Shown: positions 36,073-47,410 of the stretch, one piece after another | Layout: each line of letters opens with the position of its first letter | How positions within the stretch are numbered: position 1 is the first letter of the stretch | Source: Triglochin maritima | Taxonomy: Eukaryota > Streptophyta > Magnoliopsida > Alismatales > Juncaginaceae | Direction of reading: 5' to 3' | Length of the DNA stretch: 64,000 bases | Assembly (NCBI GenBank): GCA_963682175.1 | Contig: OY821771.1 | Coordinates: 42,552,201 to 42,616,200, forward strand | Position numbers and translations under genes: made by a program | Notes under the pieces: model-generated | Told to the model about the DNA's origin: nothing | Databases searched by the model: none | Seen by the model: only the letters and a program-made list of their open reading frames with translations

Positions 36073-37715
36073 TCAAGCTCCTACAAGAGTAGATTTAGGT
36101 ACCCAAACAACTTTGGGTCCTTGAGTGTTAGCTTTGGGAATCCACACCATTTTGGTTTTGGGAGCCCACACACTTGAGGAAGTAGACTTAACAAATAAAT
36201 GCTTGCCATTTAATGTAGTATGAGATACATGGTTTTTTAATTGAACATTGTATCCTAAACCATGTTTAGCTAGGGATTGTCTTTGACTACCTAAAAGCAT
36301 ATCAAGCATTTTTGTTCCTTTAGTGAACATTTCTAGATCTTTTCTTAATTGCATATTTGAAACTTTAAGATCTACATGTTCATCAATAACGGGTGTTTTA
36401 CTTAGACTAGCAAGTGATGATTCATTTGATTCAAGTCTAGCAATCACCTCATTCTTTTCATTCATGATTAATTCAATTTGGCATTTGAGATCATTTATAG
36501 TTTTTCTAGCATTTTTGTTCTTTTCACAAATAATCTCATATTGTTTAACTAAATCATGAAATGCATTTTGAAGCTCATCATGTGTATAATTTTCATTATT
36601 TGCACTAGAGCTTGAGCTATCACTATAATAAGACTTAGTTGAGCATGAATTACTAGAACAAGAGTTAGAATCTACCTCACTTTGATCTTCAATAGCCATG
36701 AAGCATGAGTGAGCCACTTCTCTTCTACTTTGCAAGGAAGAAGACGATGATGATGGTGATGAAGAATCATCCCATGTAGCCTTGTGTGCTTCCTCCTTCC
36801 TTTCTCTTCTCTTGCTCTTCTTTTCTTTTCTTTTCTCCTCTCCCTTCTCTCCTTTTTCTTCTCCCTTTCTCTTCTCTCATTTTCACTCTCCTCCCTCTCT
36901 TTTTCTTTTTCTCTTTTCTCACTTCTTCTACCTCTTCTTTCATTCTTTTCTCCTTTATCCCTCTTGAGGTATTTGAAGAAGTCTTGGGCAAAGACCTCAA
37001 TGTCCTCTTCTTCCACCCTCCTTGGCTCATCAAAATTTGCATGTAATGCCACCACGGAGTTTTTCTTTGATGCTTCCTTCTCTCTTCGATGACTCAATTG
37101 GAGCTCATAGGCCATGAGATTTCCAATGAGTTCCTCCATCTTCAATTTTGAAAGATCGTGCGATTCTTCGATTGCCACGACCTTGTCTTCCCAATCGTTG
37201 CTCAATGACCGGAGGAATTTTCGAGTCATCTCTCCTTCATTTATCCTTCTTCCAAGAATCAAAAGAGAGTTAGTGATATCGGTGAAGCGAGTGTTCATGT
37301 CGCTTATGTTCTCACCGATTTGCATAGAAAATATTTCATATTTATGCATGAGGAGACTTATCCTAGTTTCTTTGGTTTTACTATCACCCTCATGATGCAT
37401 TTGTAACCTATGCCATATTTCATTTGCACTTTCACATCCCCTAATTCTATTGTATTCTCCCTCATTAAGGCCACAATAAAGAATATTCATAATTTTTGAA
37501 TTCATTTCAATTTCTTTCATTTGAGCCCTAGATAGAGAATCTAAATCATCTTCATTTGGGGGTATGTATGGATTTTGAATAAACTTCCAATACTTAAGGT
37601 CATTTGATATTAAAAAGATTTTCATTCTATTTTTCCAATAATCATAATTTGACCCATTAAGCAAAGGAGGTCTTGTGGTGCATAAACCCTCTAAGTGATT
37701 AGATGTTGAAGCCAT
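36073..37715 (-). pseudogene. Copia-type gag (UBN2-like), broken by a frameshift
   Basis: The ATG at 37715 opens a frame with MASTSNHLEGL, then PPLLNGSNYDYWKNRMKIFL and FTDITNSLLILGRRI, typical of copia gag (UBN2/retrotran_gag). A long purine-rich Arg/Lys/Glu stretch lies at about 36780-36970. The following conserved part (WDDSSS-like, SRREVAHSCFMAIEDQ, a coiled coil, and a C-terminal PKTKMVWIPK-type end at 36073) is in another frame, so at least one frameshift lies inside the low-complexity part. No CCHC knuckle is obvious. The C-terminus stops just where copia protease would normally begin. Even if read through, the product would be a structural protein only, and mobility would need enzymes from another element. 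Confidence 0.8.
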
Positions 37716-37754
37716 GCTAAAATTACGGTAAAGTAATGAAATTTAGCTAACAAG

Positions 37755-37766
37755 GCTCTGATACCA
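37755..37766 (-). other. Primer-binding site of the gag-only element
   Basis: The plus strand reads GCTCTGATACCA, the reverse complement of TGGTATCAGAGC, two bases from the 5' LTR edge at 37769. This sets the element on the minus strand. Confidence 0.92.
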
Positions 37767-37768
37767 AA

Positions 37769-39267
37769 TGTAGGATCGTGTGGGTTATGGGTCCACTAAT
37801 CACTTTTAATCTAATCCCTAACTAATCAAACAATAAACGCAGCGGAAACAATTTAAAGACTAGTAGGGAAATAACATGCAAACCACAAGAAGACACGGCG
37901 ATTTTATAGAGGTTCGGCACCCCACCCGGGTCCTAGTCCTCTCTTGTAAGCTCCGCTCGACTCCGCGAGCTCCGCCTACGTCTTCACTAACCACTCCCCG
38001 TTCCGGGCCGGGAGAGAACGCCTTTACACCACAAGCAACGCGAACAACCCTCGCTTGCTTGAATTCTTCCTCTCACAATCCGAGAGGGACACTTCGGGCT
38101 TTCACCGAAGTCCTTGCTTCTTTTGACAACACTTGTAACTGAGTGGGATTCACTCTCTAATTGAGCACACTTTGAGTAGGATGAGTATATGATCAAATGT
38201 GTGAAGTTTAGGCTTAAAGAGTGTAGAATTGGGAGCTTTGAGGATTGAGGTTTCTCTCTAATGTATTGGGACAATTGGAGTTGGAGAGTTGTGTTAACAA
38301 CAAGTCTTGATCCTCTATTTATAAGCTCCTAAGGTATTCTAGCCGTTGGGGATAGATTTGATTGGTTTTTGTGCAAGATACACAAAGCAGAAAATCGGGC
38401 TGCAAATCTGTCCAGAACCGGTCGACCGAAACTAGTAAACCGGTCGACCGTTAACTTGATTTCAAAGAGAACGGTCGAACAAAAGAATATTCGGTCGGAC
38501 AAACGAGCTAGAACTTAACTCTACTTAAGTGAATCGGTCGAACCAAAGTATGGGGCGGTCGACCGATAAGGGGATTCGGTTGAGACAAAGGTCAATCGGT
38601 CGAACGAGAAATGTGTCGACCGATAGCAGGGAATTTGGTTTCTGAAAATATGTTCAACCGGTCGACCGAAACAAGGTCTTCGTTCGACCGGTTACCGAAT
38701 GTATTTTGGGGTTAAGTTTTGTTTTATACGAATACGACCGTTATAGGAATACGACAAGAAAAACGGTCATATTAAAATCCGGGATCGGTCGACCGAAAAG
38801 GTAGAACCGGTCGACCGGTAGAGTTCGGTAAAATCACTGTGGAGAGTCTGTTATAAACCGGTCGAACTGAGAACTGGTTCGGTCGACCGGTTCACACAGG
38901 AAATCTGGGTTTAAGTTTATAAGTGATTTCCGACTAAGGTTTGGGTGATCTAATGAAGTCCAAATAATGTGAAATTTCGTGTGTGACTTCTATAGGGAAC
39001 CTATTGTGTATGTGATTGGTTTTTAACTCTTGTATGCTCAATTTACACATGTTCCTAAGACTCAAAATAAAATCAAGATTACAAGTCTTCATTTAACTTT
39101 ATTACAAATCTTGACTTGATTTCCTTCCTTCCATGAGTCTTGATCACCTGTAGAGGTTAGCACATGCAATATATATGCAATGCAATATGTGTGCTACTCT
39201 ACATCATCATAATTAAGATTAGGTTAATTAAATCATCAAAACCTGGATTAAGGCCAAAAAGCCAACA
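37769..39267 (-). repeat. 5' LTR of the gag-only element
   Basis: It has the same length as the 3' LTR (1499 bp) and about twelve single-base differences by eye. The GGTCGACCG cluster is at 38418-38893, and a TATAAATAG box (minus strand) at 38315-38325 lies about 95 bp downstream in element direction. Confidence 0.93.
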
Positions 39268-39272
39268 GAAAC

Positions 39273-39932
39273 CACCAACAAACAATCCACACAACACTTA
39301 TTAGCAATAAACTAATCAAACACAAGCACAAAGGAACAACACACCATATTTTACAAGGTTCGGCAATGATGCCTACGTCCTTGGGGGGTCTCCTCGGGTT
39401 TCTCCTTCTTCATCTGCCTCCAAATCGGAAGTAGTGCCAAGATTATAATAGAGAGCAATATGTCTCTCCAAACTCACAAGAAATCCTTTTAAGAATCTTT
39501 CCAACAATGGTGTCTAAAGAAAACCCTAATGAGATGTGTGAGTTGTGCTTATCTCTTCAAAAACAAAGATTTAACTTCTATTTATACTCTTCAAAAAATG
39601 TGCAGAAACTGCTCGCAACGGTCGACCAGATTCAAGAAACGGTCGACCAGAAATGCTCCATCGGTCGAACGGTTCGCTCCACCGTTCGACCTAAAATAAC
39701 ATGAGTGTTTCTGCACTCCATCGGTCGACCGTTTTACCACAACGGTCGACCAAGGCACTCCATCGTTCAACCTAAAATAACAGTGACAAATTTTGTATAA
39801 AACCGTTGACCGTTTTGCCACAACGGTCGACCACTTCGCCAAAAATGGTTGAACAATTTTCCAAAATGGTTGAACAATTATTGAATTTTCTGCATTTCTT
39901 AATTTTTTATGGAATTGAAGACAATTCCAACA
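39273..39932 (-). repeat. Old copia 3' LTR, second piece
   Basis: This continues the LTR after the nested element and matches 45667-46254. In element orientation it starts TGTTGGAATTGTC. GGTCGACC-type motifs lie at 39618-39838 and a GTATAAATAG box (minus strand) at 39578-39587. An extra block of about 80 bp with two more motif copies distinguishes it from the 5' LTR. Confidence 0.88.
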
Positions 39933-39970
39933 AACTCCACATTGGCTTCGATTCCATCAACATGGACTCT

Positions 39971-42334
39971 TCAACCCTTCTCCCACTCCACCTTGGTCAT
40001 CCTGTCTGTTGGATTCTCTCTCGTATTAATCTTCTGGAGAGTTACCTGACATTCTTCGATCCAATCACGGATCTTGTGGTACCGGACTTCAATATGCTTG
40101 GTCCTCGAGTTGAATGTTTGATCTTTGGCTAAGTAGAATGCACTTTGACTATCACAATACAATTTTGTCACTTCTTGTTCCATTCATAGAGACCTCACCA
40201 AGTCCTTTAACCATATAGCCAACTTGGTGACTTCCACAACCGCCATGTACTCTGCTTCCGTCGTCGACAATGCGGTTTTACATTGGAGAATTAATCTCCA
40301 ACTTATTGGTCCTCCCCCTAGAGTGAACGCAAATCCTGTTGTGGACCACTGTTATCTAGATCACCAGCAAAGTCCGAATCAAGATAACCTTCCACCAGTA
40401 ATTGTGCTCATTCTTTAGTGTACATAAGACCAACATTTATGGTTTCCTTCAGGTACCTTAGCAGCCATTTCATTGCCTCCCAGTGCTCATTTCTAGGGTT
40501 AGCCATGTATCGACTCACCAGGCTAACTGCATGTGAAATGTCTGGTCTAGTGCAGATCATTGCATACGTAATGGATCCTACTGCACTAGCATATGGAATC
40601 CTATCCATATCTCTTTTTTCCGTCTCGGTAGAGGGGCTACACTTCATTGACAACTTGAAGTGTGCTCCAATAGGTGTGACAACATGCTTGGTATCTTCAA
40701 TCTCGAATCTCTCAAGAATCTTCTGGATGTAGCTTTTCTGCGAAAGAAAGACTTCTCTTTCCAAATTTTTCTTTTGATTTTCATACCAAGGATTTTCTTG
40801 GCACAACCGAGGTCTTTCATCTCAAACTCTCTACTCAGTCTTCGTTTAAGATCATCTATATGTTTCCTTTCTTTAGCTGCTATTAACATGTCATCCACAT
40901 ATAGAAGCAAGAATATATTAGATCCATCTTTGAGTCCTCGCAAGTAAACACAACTATCATAGTCACATCGGGCAAACCCATTCTCCAACATGAAGGTGTC
41001 AAACCTTTTATACCATTTCCTTGGCGACTGCTTCACTCCATACAAGGACTTCTTCAACTTGCAAACCATATCCTTCTTGTCTACTACGGTTGTCGCCAGG
41101 TTGCTTCATATAGATTTCCTCTTCTATGTGCCCGTGAAGAAAAATTGTCTTCACATCAATTTGCTCAAGTTCTAAATCATCCATTGCCACCATGGATAGA
41201 AGAACTCTAATCGAGGTGTGCTTTACAATAGGAGAGAAGATCTCATTCTAATCCACCAATTCCTTCTGAGCATACCCTTTTGCCACCAACATTGCTTTGT
41301 ACCTTAAATCCTCATTTGAAGTTGACCCTTCTTTCTTCCGGAAGATCCATTTGCACCCTATGGCGTGCTTTCCTCTTGGAAGCTTCGTTAACTCTCAAGT
41401 CTCATTCTTCTGAAGAGAATCCATCTCCTCAGTCATGACCACCATCCACTTGTCATTGTCCTATTATTCAATTGCCTCATTAAATGTGGAAGGGTCCCCA
41501 CACTCAGATACAAGTGCAAACGCTACACTTGCGTTCTCGTGGCCATATCTTTGTCGTGCCTTAGTAATCCTACTTTGTCTCCTTTAAGCAATACTCTCTT
41601 GCTCAGTTTCTTCCTCTACCTTTGAGTCGATTGTTTCTGCTTGCTGATCATCTTGGCTCGATTCTTCATGAAGTGGTGACTTTCACTTTGATTTCGTTTT
41701 TCTGCATGATTTCATCTGACTTCTCCTCCTTGTTAAGGTTCTTGAGTAACTCAGTCTCATCAAAGACTACATTGCTCCTTACCAAAACTTTCTTATCATT
41801 TGGATCCCAAAGCTTGTACCATTTTACTTTTCTATCAAATCCAAGGAAGATACACTCCTTGGACTCAGAGTCTAGCTTTAAGCGTTGGGCCTCATCAATT
41901 AACGCATATGCTTTGCATCCAAAGATTCTCAACCTTGAGTAGACATGGCACACCCGACCACACCTCTTGAGGTGTTTTCAACTCTAACAAAGATGCGGGC
42001 GAGGTATTAGCCAGATGAGCAGCTAGATCCACTGCTTCAGCCCAGAAGTCATTGGACAAGTTTGCATGTAGTTTCATGCTCCTTGCTCTTTCACACAGTG
42101 TCATGTTCATCCTTTCGGCTACTCCATTTTGTTTAAGGTCTCTAGGAGTAGTGAAATGCCTTTTAATTCCCTCATTCTCACAGAAACATGTCAACTCTCC
42201 TGAGGTTTATTGACCTCCGTTATCTGATCTCAAGTACTTTGTCAACTTTCCTGTACTTTTTTCCACTTGAACCTTCCATCCTTTAAACTTCTCAAACACC
42301 TCAAATTTGTGCTTTAGGAAGTATACCCATACTT
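39971..42334 (-). pseudogene. Copia pol remnant: integrase C-half, RT, RNase H
   Basis: Reading leftward on the minus strand, the piece starts in integrase (YKVWVYF-like, LRSDNGGQ, then GIKRHFTTPRDLKQNGVAER with the catalytic Glu region at about 42110). RT follows at 41193-40640 (VCKLKKSLYGVKQSPRKWY, LLLYVDDMLIA). RNase H follows at 40800-39971 (GSITYAMICTRPDI, KLYCDSQSAFYLA, SRTKHIEVRYHKIRDW). Several stops and frameshifts divide it into fragments at 41953, 41193, 41069 and 40806. It is inactive. Confidence 0.88.
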
Positions 42335-44484
42335 TGTAGGAGTTCGTGTCCCTATGTATATATATTTAAAAAAAAATTAATACAACATACAAGATCGATT
42401 TCATACTTTCAATAATTTTATGTACATAACTTTGTGTTTTATTCTAATATCATGCAACCCTACATTTATTAAAATAAACCACAAATGTAGAATCATACCT
42501 AAAGATTCTCTAAAACCTTTTTGAAGATACGAAATCGTGTTGCCCGTTGAATCGTCCACGGATTTGCCTCCGAGTGTTCACCAAACTCTAAACAAGATTA
42601 GAGAGAAATGAGCTAGCCAATCAATCTCTAATAAGGTTTAGAATCTAGCTAATAACTCCTCTTTGAGCTCCTGAGATTTCTATCTCCTAAACTCAAAATT
42701 ACTAAGAGAATTTCGTGGTGATTAGAGGAGAGATTAATGAGAGAAAGAATTTTTGCATTCACCTTAAACAAGTAGGAAGAGATGCCATTTTATAGGCTCC
42801 CAAAACATCTTCATCAAGAGCTATTCTTTAGCCATGATCCCTTGTTTATTCTCTCCTAAAATTGATCTCTAGTTTTCACATACGCACCCTAAAAATGTTT
42901 TAATTAAATCTGGAATTAATCCACCCATGATTTAATTAATCCCTTAATAATCCAGACAGAATCGTTCTGTTCGGTGAACCGAGAATTACTCGGTCAACCG
43001 AACCATTCAGTTTTAACAAGTGTTCGGTGCACCGTAAGCCAGACGATCGACCGAATCCACATGAGAAAAATTTCCTGGAAAAATTCAGACGAACCACGTC
43101 TTTTACTCGGTCGACCGTTGACCCACCAGAATCTCTCCTCGGACATAGTCATCGGATGACCGTGTCACATTCGGTCTACCGAAATACTCTTTCTCGGTTG
43201 ACCGTTCACACTCGGTTAACCGACCCGATTGTCCAGGCACTCCAGACAATTTTAGTTAACCAATTGTGATTACCCGTTCCCCATTCGGTTAACCGATTCG
43301 AAGATACCCCGGTCGACCGAACCATGAACGGTTCACCGTGTTTGATCCCGATTTTGCCTTTGTCAAATTTTAGATTTATTTCCAACAAAATTTGATCTTT
43401 TGGGGTTTTTAGCAAATTCATATCTTATGTAATATTATTACACCCCATAATATATACATCTCATATGAATTTATTATGATTCTAATTATGTCAATTCTCA
43501 TGACATATTGATTTTATTCATTCACCACATGTGTCATATTTTCACATGAAACCTGACACGTCATATGAACTTAAAATCAAACATCTTGTTTCCAAGTTTT
43601 GTGGTGTGACCTATAGGAGGATCTAAGTCAAATTGGCAAAGATATTAAACACTTAATATCTTAAACTATAAGCGGTATCTAGCTACACATTATAGTTACC
43701 TAATTAACATAGATGTTTTTCTTCCACCCGGACCAATACACGATCCATTTAGTGATATAAGTGCACCACTTGTGTCCGTCCATTGCCTCATGATATTAAG
43801 AATATATACAAAGTAGAAATGTGTCATCTTTGTATTATATCAATTTCTTGATCTCTCTAAGCCAATTATAACTATGTAACTTAACTCAAGTTTCATTGTG
43901 CACATTATAATTTTGCTTTATCAAGGGGTCCATTAATATCATCATTCAATTAAGAGGGGCAATGATAATCGTTTGACTAGCTATCTTTTCCAGCACAAGT
44001 CATGTTCAACCAACTATTGCCTTTATCACTACACTCATTTATAGCTTTTGACAATAATCAAATTAAGCACCTCTTGAGTGAAAAGATATAAGTCTCATAT
44101 CTTAGGATCCAAGACACAGTAAAACATTAATGACACGAAACACAATTTCATAATGTTTTACTTGTTAGGTCTGTTCAATATATAAAAGTAATATTTTCCT
44201 CATTCATATACTCGTGTCGTCAATTATTTGTAGAGCTACAATAATCGATGACCAACACGACAATTTTATCTTGGTAATTAATGTTCCATGTTAATTATCA
44301 TGATTGTGAACAACTTTTGATTTATGTAAACCATTATCTTTTAGAGCTCTATGGTTAAGTACCAAACGTCTCTTCCTTAACACTTCCAAAAGATGAATAC
44401 CATAATCAAGGAACAAAATGCTTGCACATCCAATTCATAATAATTGACATATAAAAGTAAAACTTTTAGAACACATTCCTTTCA
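42335..44484 (-). mobile_element. Solo LTR (2150 bp) inserted in the old copia integrase
   Basis: The block starts TGTAGGAG, ends CATTCCTTTCA, and is flanked by TACTT at 42330-42334 and 44485-44489. Removing it and one TACTT joins the two halves of copia integrase without loss. It holds no coding region, PBS or PPT, so it is most likely a solo LTR left after LTR-LTR recombination. It has a cluster of GGTCGACCG-like words, many decayed to GGTTGACCG, GGTTAACCG and GGTCAACCG, at 42958-43340. A CCTATAAAA box (minus strand) is at about 42785-42796, which suggests minus orientation. Confidence 0.85.
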
Positions 44485-45540
44485 TACTTTCCTTGAGATG
44501 TCGTCTATAAATGTGACGAAATATTCGGCTCCACATTCCTCAAATACTCCAAAATATCCTTTAAACTGTGGATCACCGTCTTGAATCAAATTCTATGTTG
44601 CTTTCTGAAGACCTTGCTTGTGAAGTTGACACAAGCCTTTCTCACTCATATGACCAAGCCTCATATGTCATAGTGTGGTGTCATCTTCGCTATCTTGCAC
44701 GACATTAGCCATCCTATGCCAACTACTGCATCCAATACAAGTTGTCAACCTTGATTCCCTTGATCACCATCATAGCCTCATGACTTCTTTCGAGCTTCAT
44801 TGAATGACCAACAATCATTTTTTCATGTGGCCTTGCTTCTTGCAGTAGACGCACTCCATGATCCTGCCTCTGGACTTTGACCTACCCCTCTCCTTTCCCT
44901 TTGCCTTGCTATAAGATCGACTTTTGTCACTCTGTCCTACTTACAATCCTTCTCCTCTATCAGACAAATTGCTTGAAGGTTTATGTCTTGACTCATGAGA
45001 AGTCAAGACACTCTTCACATCGTTGAGTTTCAAGGTGTTCTTCCCAACTATCATCGTGGTGACTAGATGGTCATACGACTCCAGTAACGAAGTCAACAGA
45101 AGTAACATTGTATCCTCCTCTTCCAGTTTAACTCCCAACTATTTGAGGTCTGCTATGATCTGGTTGAACATCGCCAAGTGATGAACCAATGGTGTGCTCT
45201 TCTTCATTCGAAGTGTGTACAATGACCGCTTCAAGATCAATTTGTTGGTGAGGCTCTTGCCCATGAACCTCTCTTCAAGCTTCTTCCAAAGCTCTTCAGT
45301 CGTGGTGCCAGACACTTCATACGAGATGTCATCATTCAGACAAAGCTTGATGAGTCCCATCACCTTTATGTTCAAAACATTCCAAGCATCATCTGTCATT
45401 TCTTTTGACTTCTTCGACTTCCCGCCAAGTGTCTCCAACAACCCATCAGTTAGGCTCAACAATGCTTTCACCCGCCGCTGCCAAGTTGTGAAGTTACGCT
45501 TGCCATCGAATTTATCCACCCGAAACGACTTTGCATCCAT
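44485..45540 (-). pseudogene. Copia gag and integrase N-half remnant
   Basis: The ATG at 45540 starts MDAKSFRVDKFDGKRNFTTW, a copia gag N-terminus with the conserved FDG and W. Gag continues (YEVSGTTTEELWKKLEERF) to a stop at 45139 and resumes in the same frame (MGVKLEEEDTMLLLLTSL). A knuckle-like CVYCKKQGHMKK lies near 44830 and is followed by a stop. The GAG-pre-integrase motif HMRLGHMSEKGL is near 44640, and integrase AEYFVTFIDDISR (first catalytic Asp region) ends at the solo-LTR insertion. Protease is missing or unrecognisable. Confidence 0.82.
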
Positions 45541-45560
45541 CTTTATCGCTTAACAAAAAA

Positions 45561-45571
45561 CTCTGATACCA
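45561..45571 (-). other. Primer-binding site of the old copia element
   Basis: The plus strand reads CTCTGATACCA, the reverse complement of TGGTATCAGAG, two bases from the 5' LTR. Confidence 0.88.
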
Positions 45572-45573
45572 GT

Positions 45574-46254
45574 TGCAGGGTTTTAAATCACTAAATCCCC
45601 CCGAGTTGGTCACTTAGGAATTTCCTCGAAAACATGTCGTGCACAACACAAATACGACCACCAATTTGTGGAAACCACCAACAAACAATCCACACACCAC
45701 CTATTAGCAATAAACTAATCAAACACAAGCACAAAGGAACAACACACCATATTTTACAAGGTTCGGCAATGGTGCTTACGTCCTTGGGGGGTCTCCTCGT
45801 GTTTCTCCTTCTTCATTTGCCTCCAAATCGGAAGTAGTGCCAAGTTAACAATAGAGAGCAATATGTCTCTCCAAACTCACAAGAAATCCTCTTAAGAATC
45901 TCTCCAATAATGGTGGCTAAAGAAAACCCTAATAAGATGTGTGAGTTGTGCTTATCTGTTCAAAAATAAAGATTTAACTTCTATTTATACTCTTCAGAAA
46001 ACGTGCAGAAATTGCTCGTAACGGTCAAACCGATTCAACAAACGGTCGACCAGAAATGCTCCACCGGTCAAACGGTTCGCTCCACCGTTCAACCTAAAAT
46101 AACATGAGCGTTTCTGCGCTCCATCGGTCGACCGTTTTGCCACAACGGTCGACCACTTTGCCAAAAATGGTTGAACAATTTTCCAAAATGGTTGAACAAT
46201 TATTGAATTTTCCGTATTTCTGAATTTTCTATGGAATTGAAGACAATTCAAATA
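45574..46254 (-). repeat. 5' LTR of the old copia element
   Basis: The 681-bp LTR runs from TGCAGGG to CAAATA. The last bases are decayed compared with the CCAACA end of the 3' LTR. GGTCGACC-type motifs lie at 46019-46165 and the CTATTTATAC complement of a TATA box at 45981-45990. TSD GTAAT follows at 46255-46259. Confidence 0.88.
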
Positions 46255-46259
46255 GTAAT

Positions 46260-47100
46260 GTCATCCATAGTTTGCTTTACACACCAACGACATTTCTCTC
46301 CTCGATTCCCACCAACAATATCCAAAACATCTCAAAGCATGCAAATAACATTAACAAAATCCTCTAGGTAAAAAAAACAAAGAACAAACAAATGAAACCT
46401 TCAACTCCACTTTAGCTCAAATCCATAACCATAGTGACTTGATTCTACAAAACAAAATCCTATCAATCCAATTTTCAGTTAAAGCAAAAACAAACAAACT
46501 TAAACATCTATTTACACACCAAAACTAAAATCCTAACTCCATCCGAACTCCAATGTTGAGAAAACCACAAACCATTCCGAAAAAACACCTCAAAACAGGT
46601 CGAACGCAGCAAAACGAGATCACAAACCTTGCTAAATCACAACCTAACAACTACATACTTCTCCCAGTTATTCTCCTCATTCCACACCAAAAATCTCCTC
46701 ATTTGGCACACAACTGAACTTCGGTTAGACAAAAAACCAAACCTAACACATTTGAAGTACTATGTTATTAATATGATCAAAATTACACTTTTGCGATTAA
46801 TAAATAAAAAATGTAATTTTTTTGAGGAGGTGGGCTACCTGCCTACCGGGAACATGGGAATGGGAGTGGGAACGGTGACTGGAGATCTATTGACCGACGA
46901 CAAAAGACGTTGGTTGAGGGAGCTGCGATCGGAGACACATATCGAGGGGGATGGCGGCTATGACAGGGGAGGGGACGGGAGTGGTGCGGTGGGGTGGGGA
47001 GGAGTGCGGCGAGGGAGGGGGTACGACTTGGTGGTGGTGGTGGTGTTAGGGTTGGGACTTTTGAATTGTATTTATATCTCTAGGCATTTCATTTTTTAAA
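46260..47100. other. Unassigned DNA right of the copia nest
   Basis: No conserved protein is recognised. A GC- and G-rich part at 46830-47045 has an open frame with GGDGSGAVGWGG-like composition, which looks like low-complexity DNA and not a gene. Confidence 0.4.
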
Positions 47101-47410
47101 ACAAATTCGGGTTATCGTGTTTAAAAGAAAACTTATCGGGTATATTCGTGCACTAACAGGTTATCATGTATATTCGTATAATTTTTGTTTATCGTATACA
47201 ATCGTGTAACCGTGTATCGTGTCCAATTATGTCTATCGTGTATCGTGTACACCCAATATACACGATACATTATCATGTATTTCGTGTATGGACTCTTATA
47301 CACGAACCCGACCTGATAAGGGTTCGTGTATCATGTCGTGTATGCTTATCGTGTATTCGTGTAAGGGTTCATGTACCTATACCCTAAATTATCGTGTCGT
47401 GTCTGATTTT
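47101..47410. repeat. CGTGTATCGTGT / ACACGATA-rich subterminal-type repeat block
   Basis: Irregular direct and inverted copies of ATCGTGT and ACACGA occur throughout, for example ATCGTGTATCGTGTACAC and ATACACGATACA. Such blocks are typical of subterminal regions of some plant hAT-like elements. A shorter block of the same words lies at about 24155-24200. Confidence 0.6.

Larger units (their letters stand above)
33941..39267 (-). mobile_element. Non-autonomous copia-type LTR element encoding only gag
   Basis: Two 1499-bp LTRs (33941-35439 and 37769-39267) flank about 2.3 kb. The TSD GAAAC is at 33936-33940 and 39268-39272. On the minus strand there is a primer-binding site (37755-37766), a gag-like coding region and a polypurine tract (35440-35454). 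No protease, integrase, RT or RNase H is present; between gag and the 3' LTR only about 630 bp of non-coding DNA remain. This is the layout called TR-GAG. By eye the LTRs differ at about a dozen positions (near 0.8%), so insertion is fairly recent. Confidence 0.92.
33840..46254 (-). mobile_element. Old Ty1/copia retrotransposon, interrupted by two later insertions
   Basis: The LTRs are at 33840-39932 (3' LTR, split by a nested element) and 45574-46254 (5' LTR). The TSD GTAAT stands at 33835-33839 and 46255-46259. A primer-binding site (complement of TGGTATCAGAG) is at 45561-45571. Coding order on the minus strand is gag, zinc knuckle, GAG-pre-integrase, integrase, RT and RNase H, which is the Ty1/copia order. 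LTRs differ by substitutions and by an extra piece of about 80 bp in the 3' copy. Coding parts contain many stops and frameshifts, and the protease is not recognisable. The element is old and inactive. Confidence 0.9.

Noticed and set aside
36782..37092. Plus-strand Ser/Phe/Leu-rich frames
   Set aside because: Antisense of the Arg/Lys/Glu-rich part of the gag-only element's coding region.
46839..47097. Gly-rich open frame as a gene
   Set aside because: Low-complexity G-rich DNA without start context, domain, or conserved neighbours.
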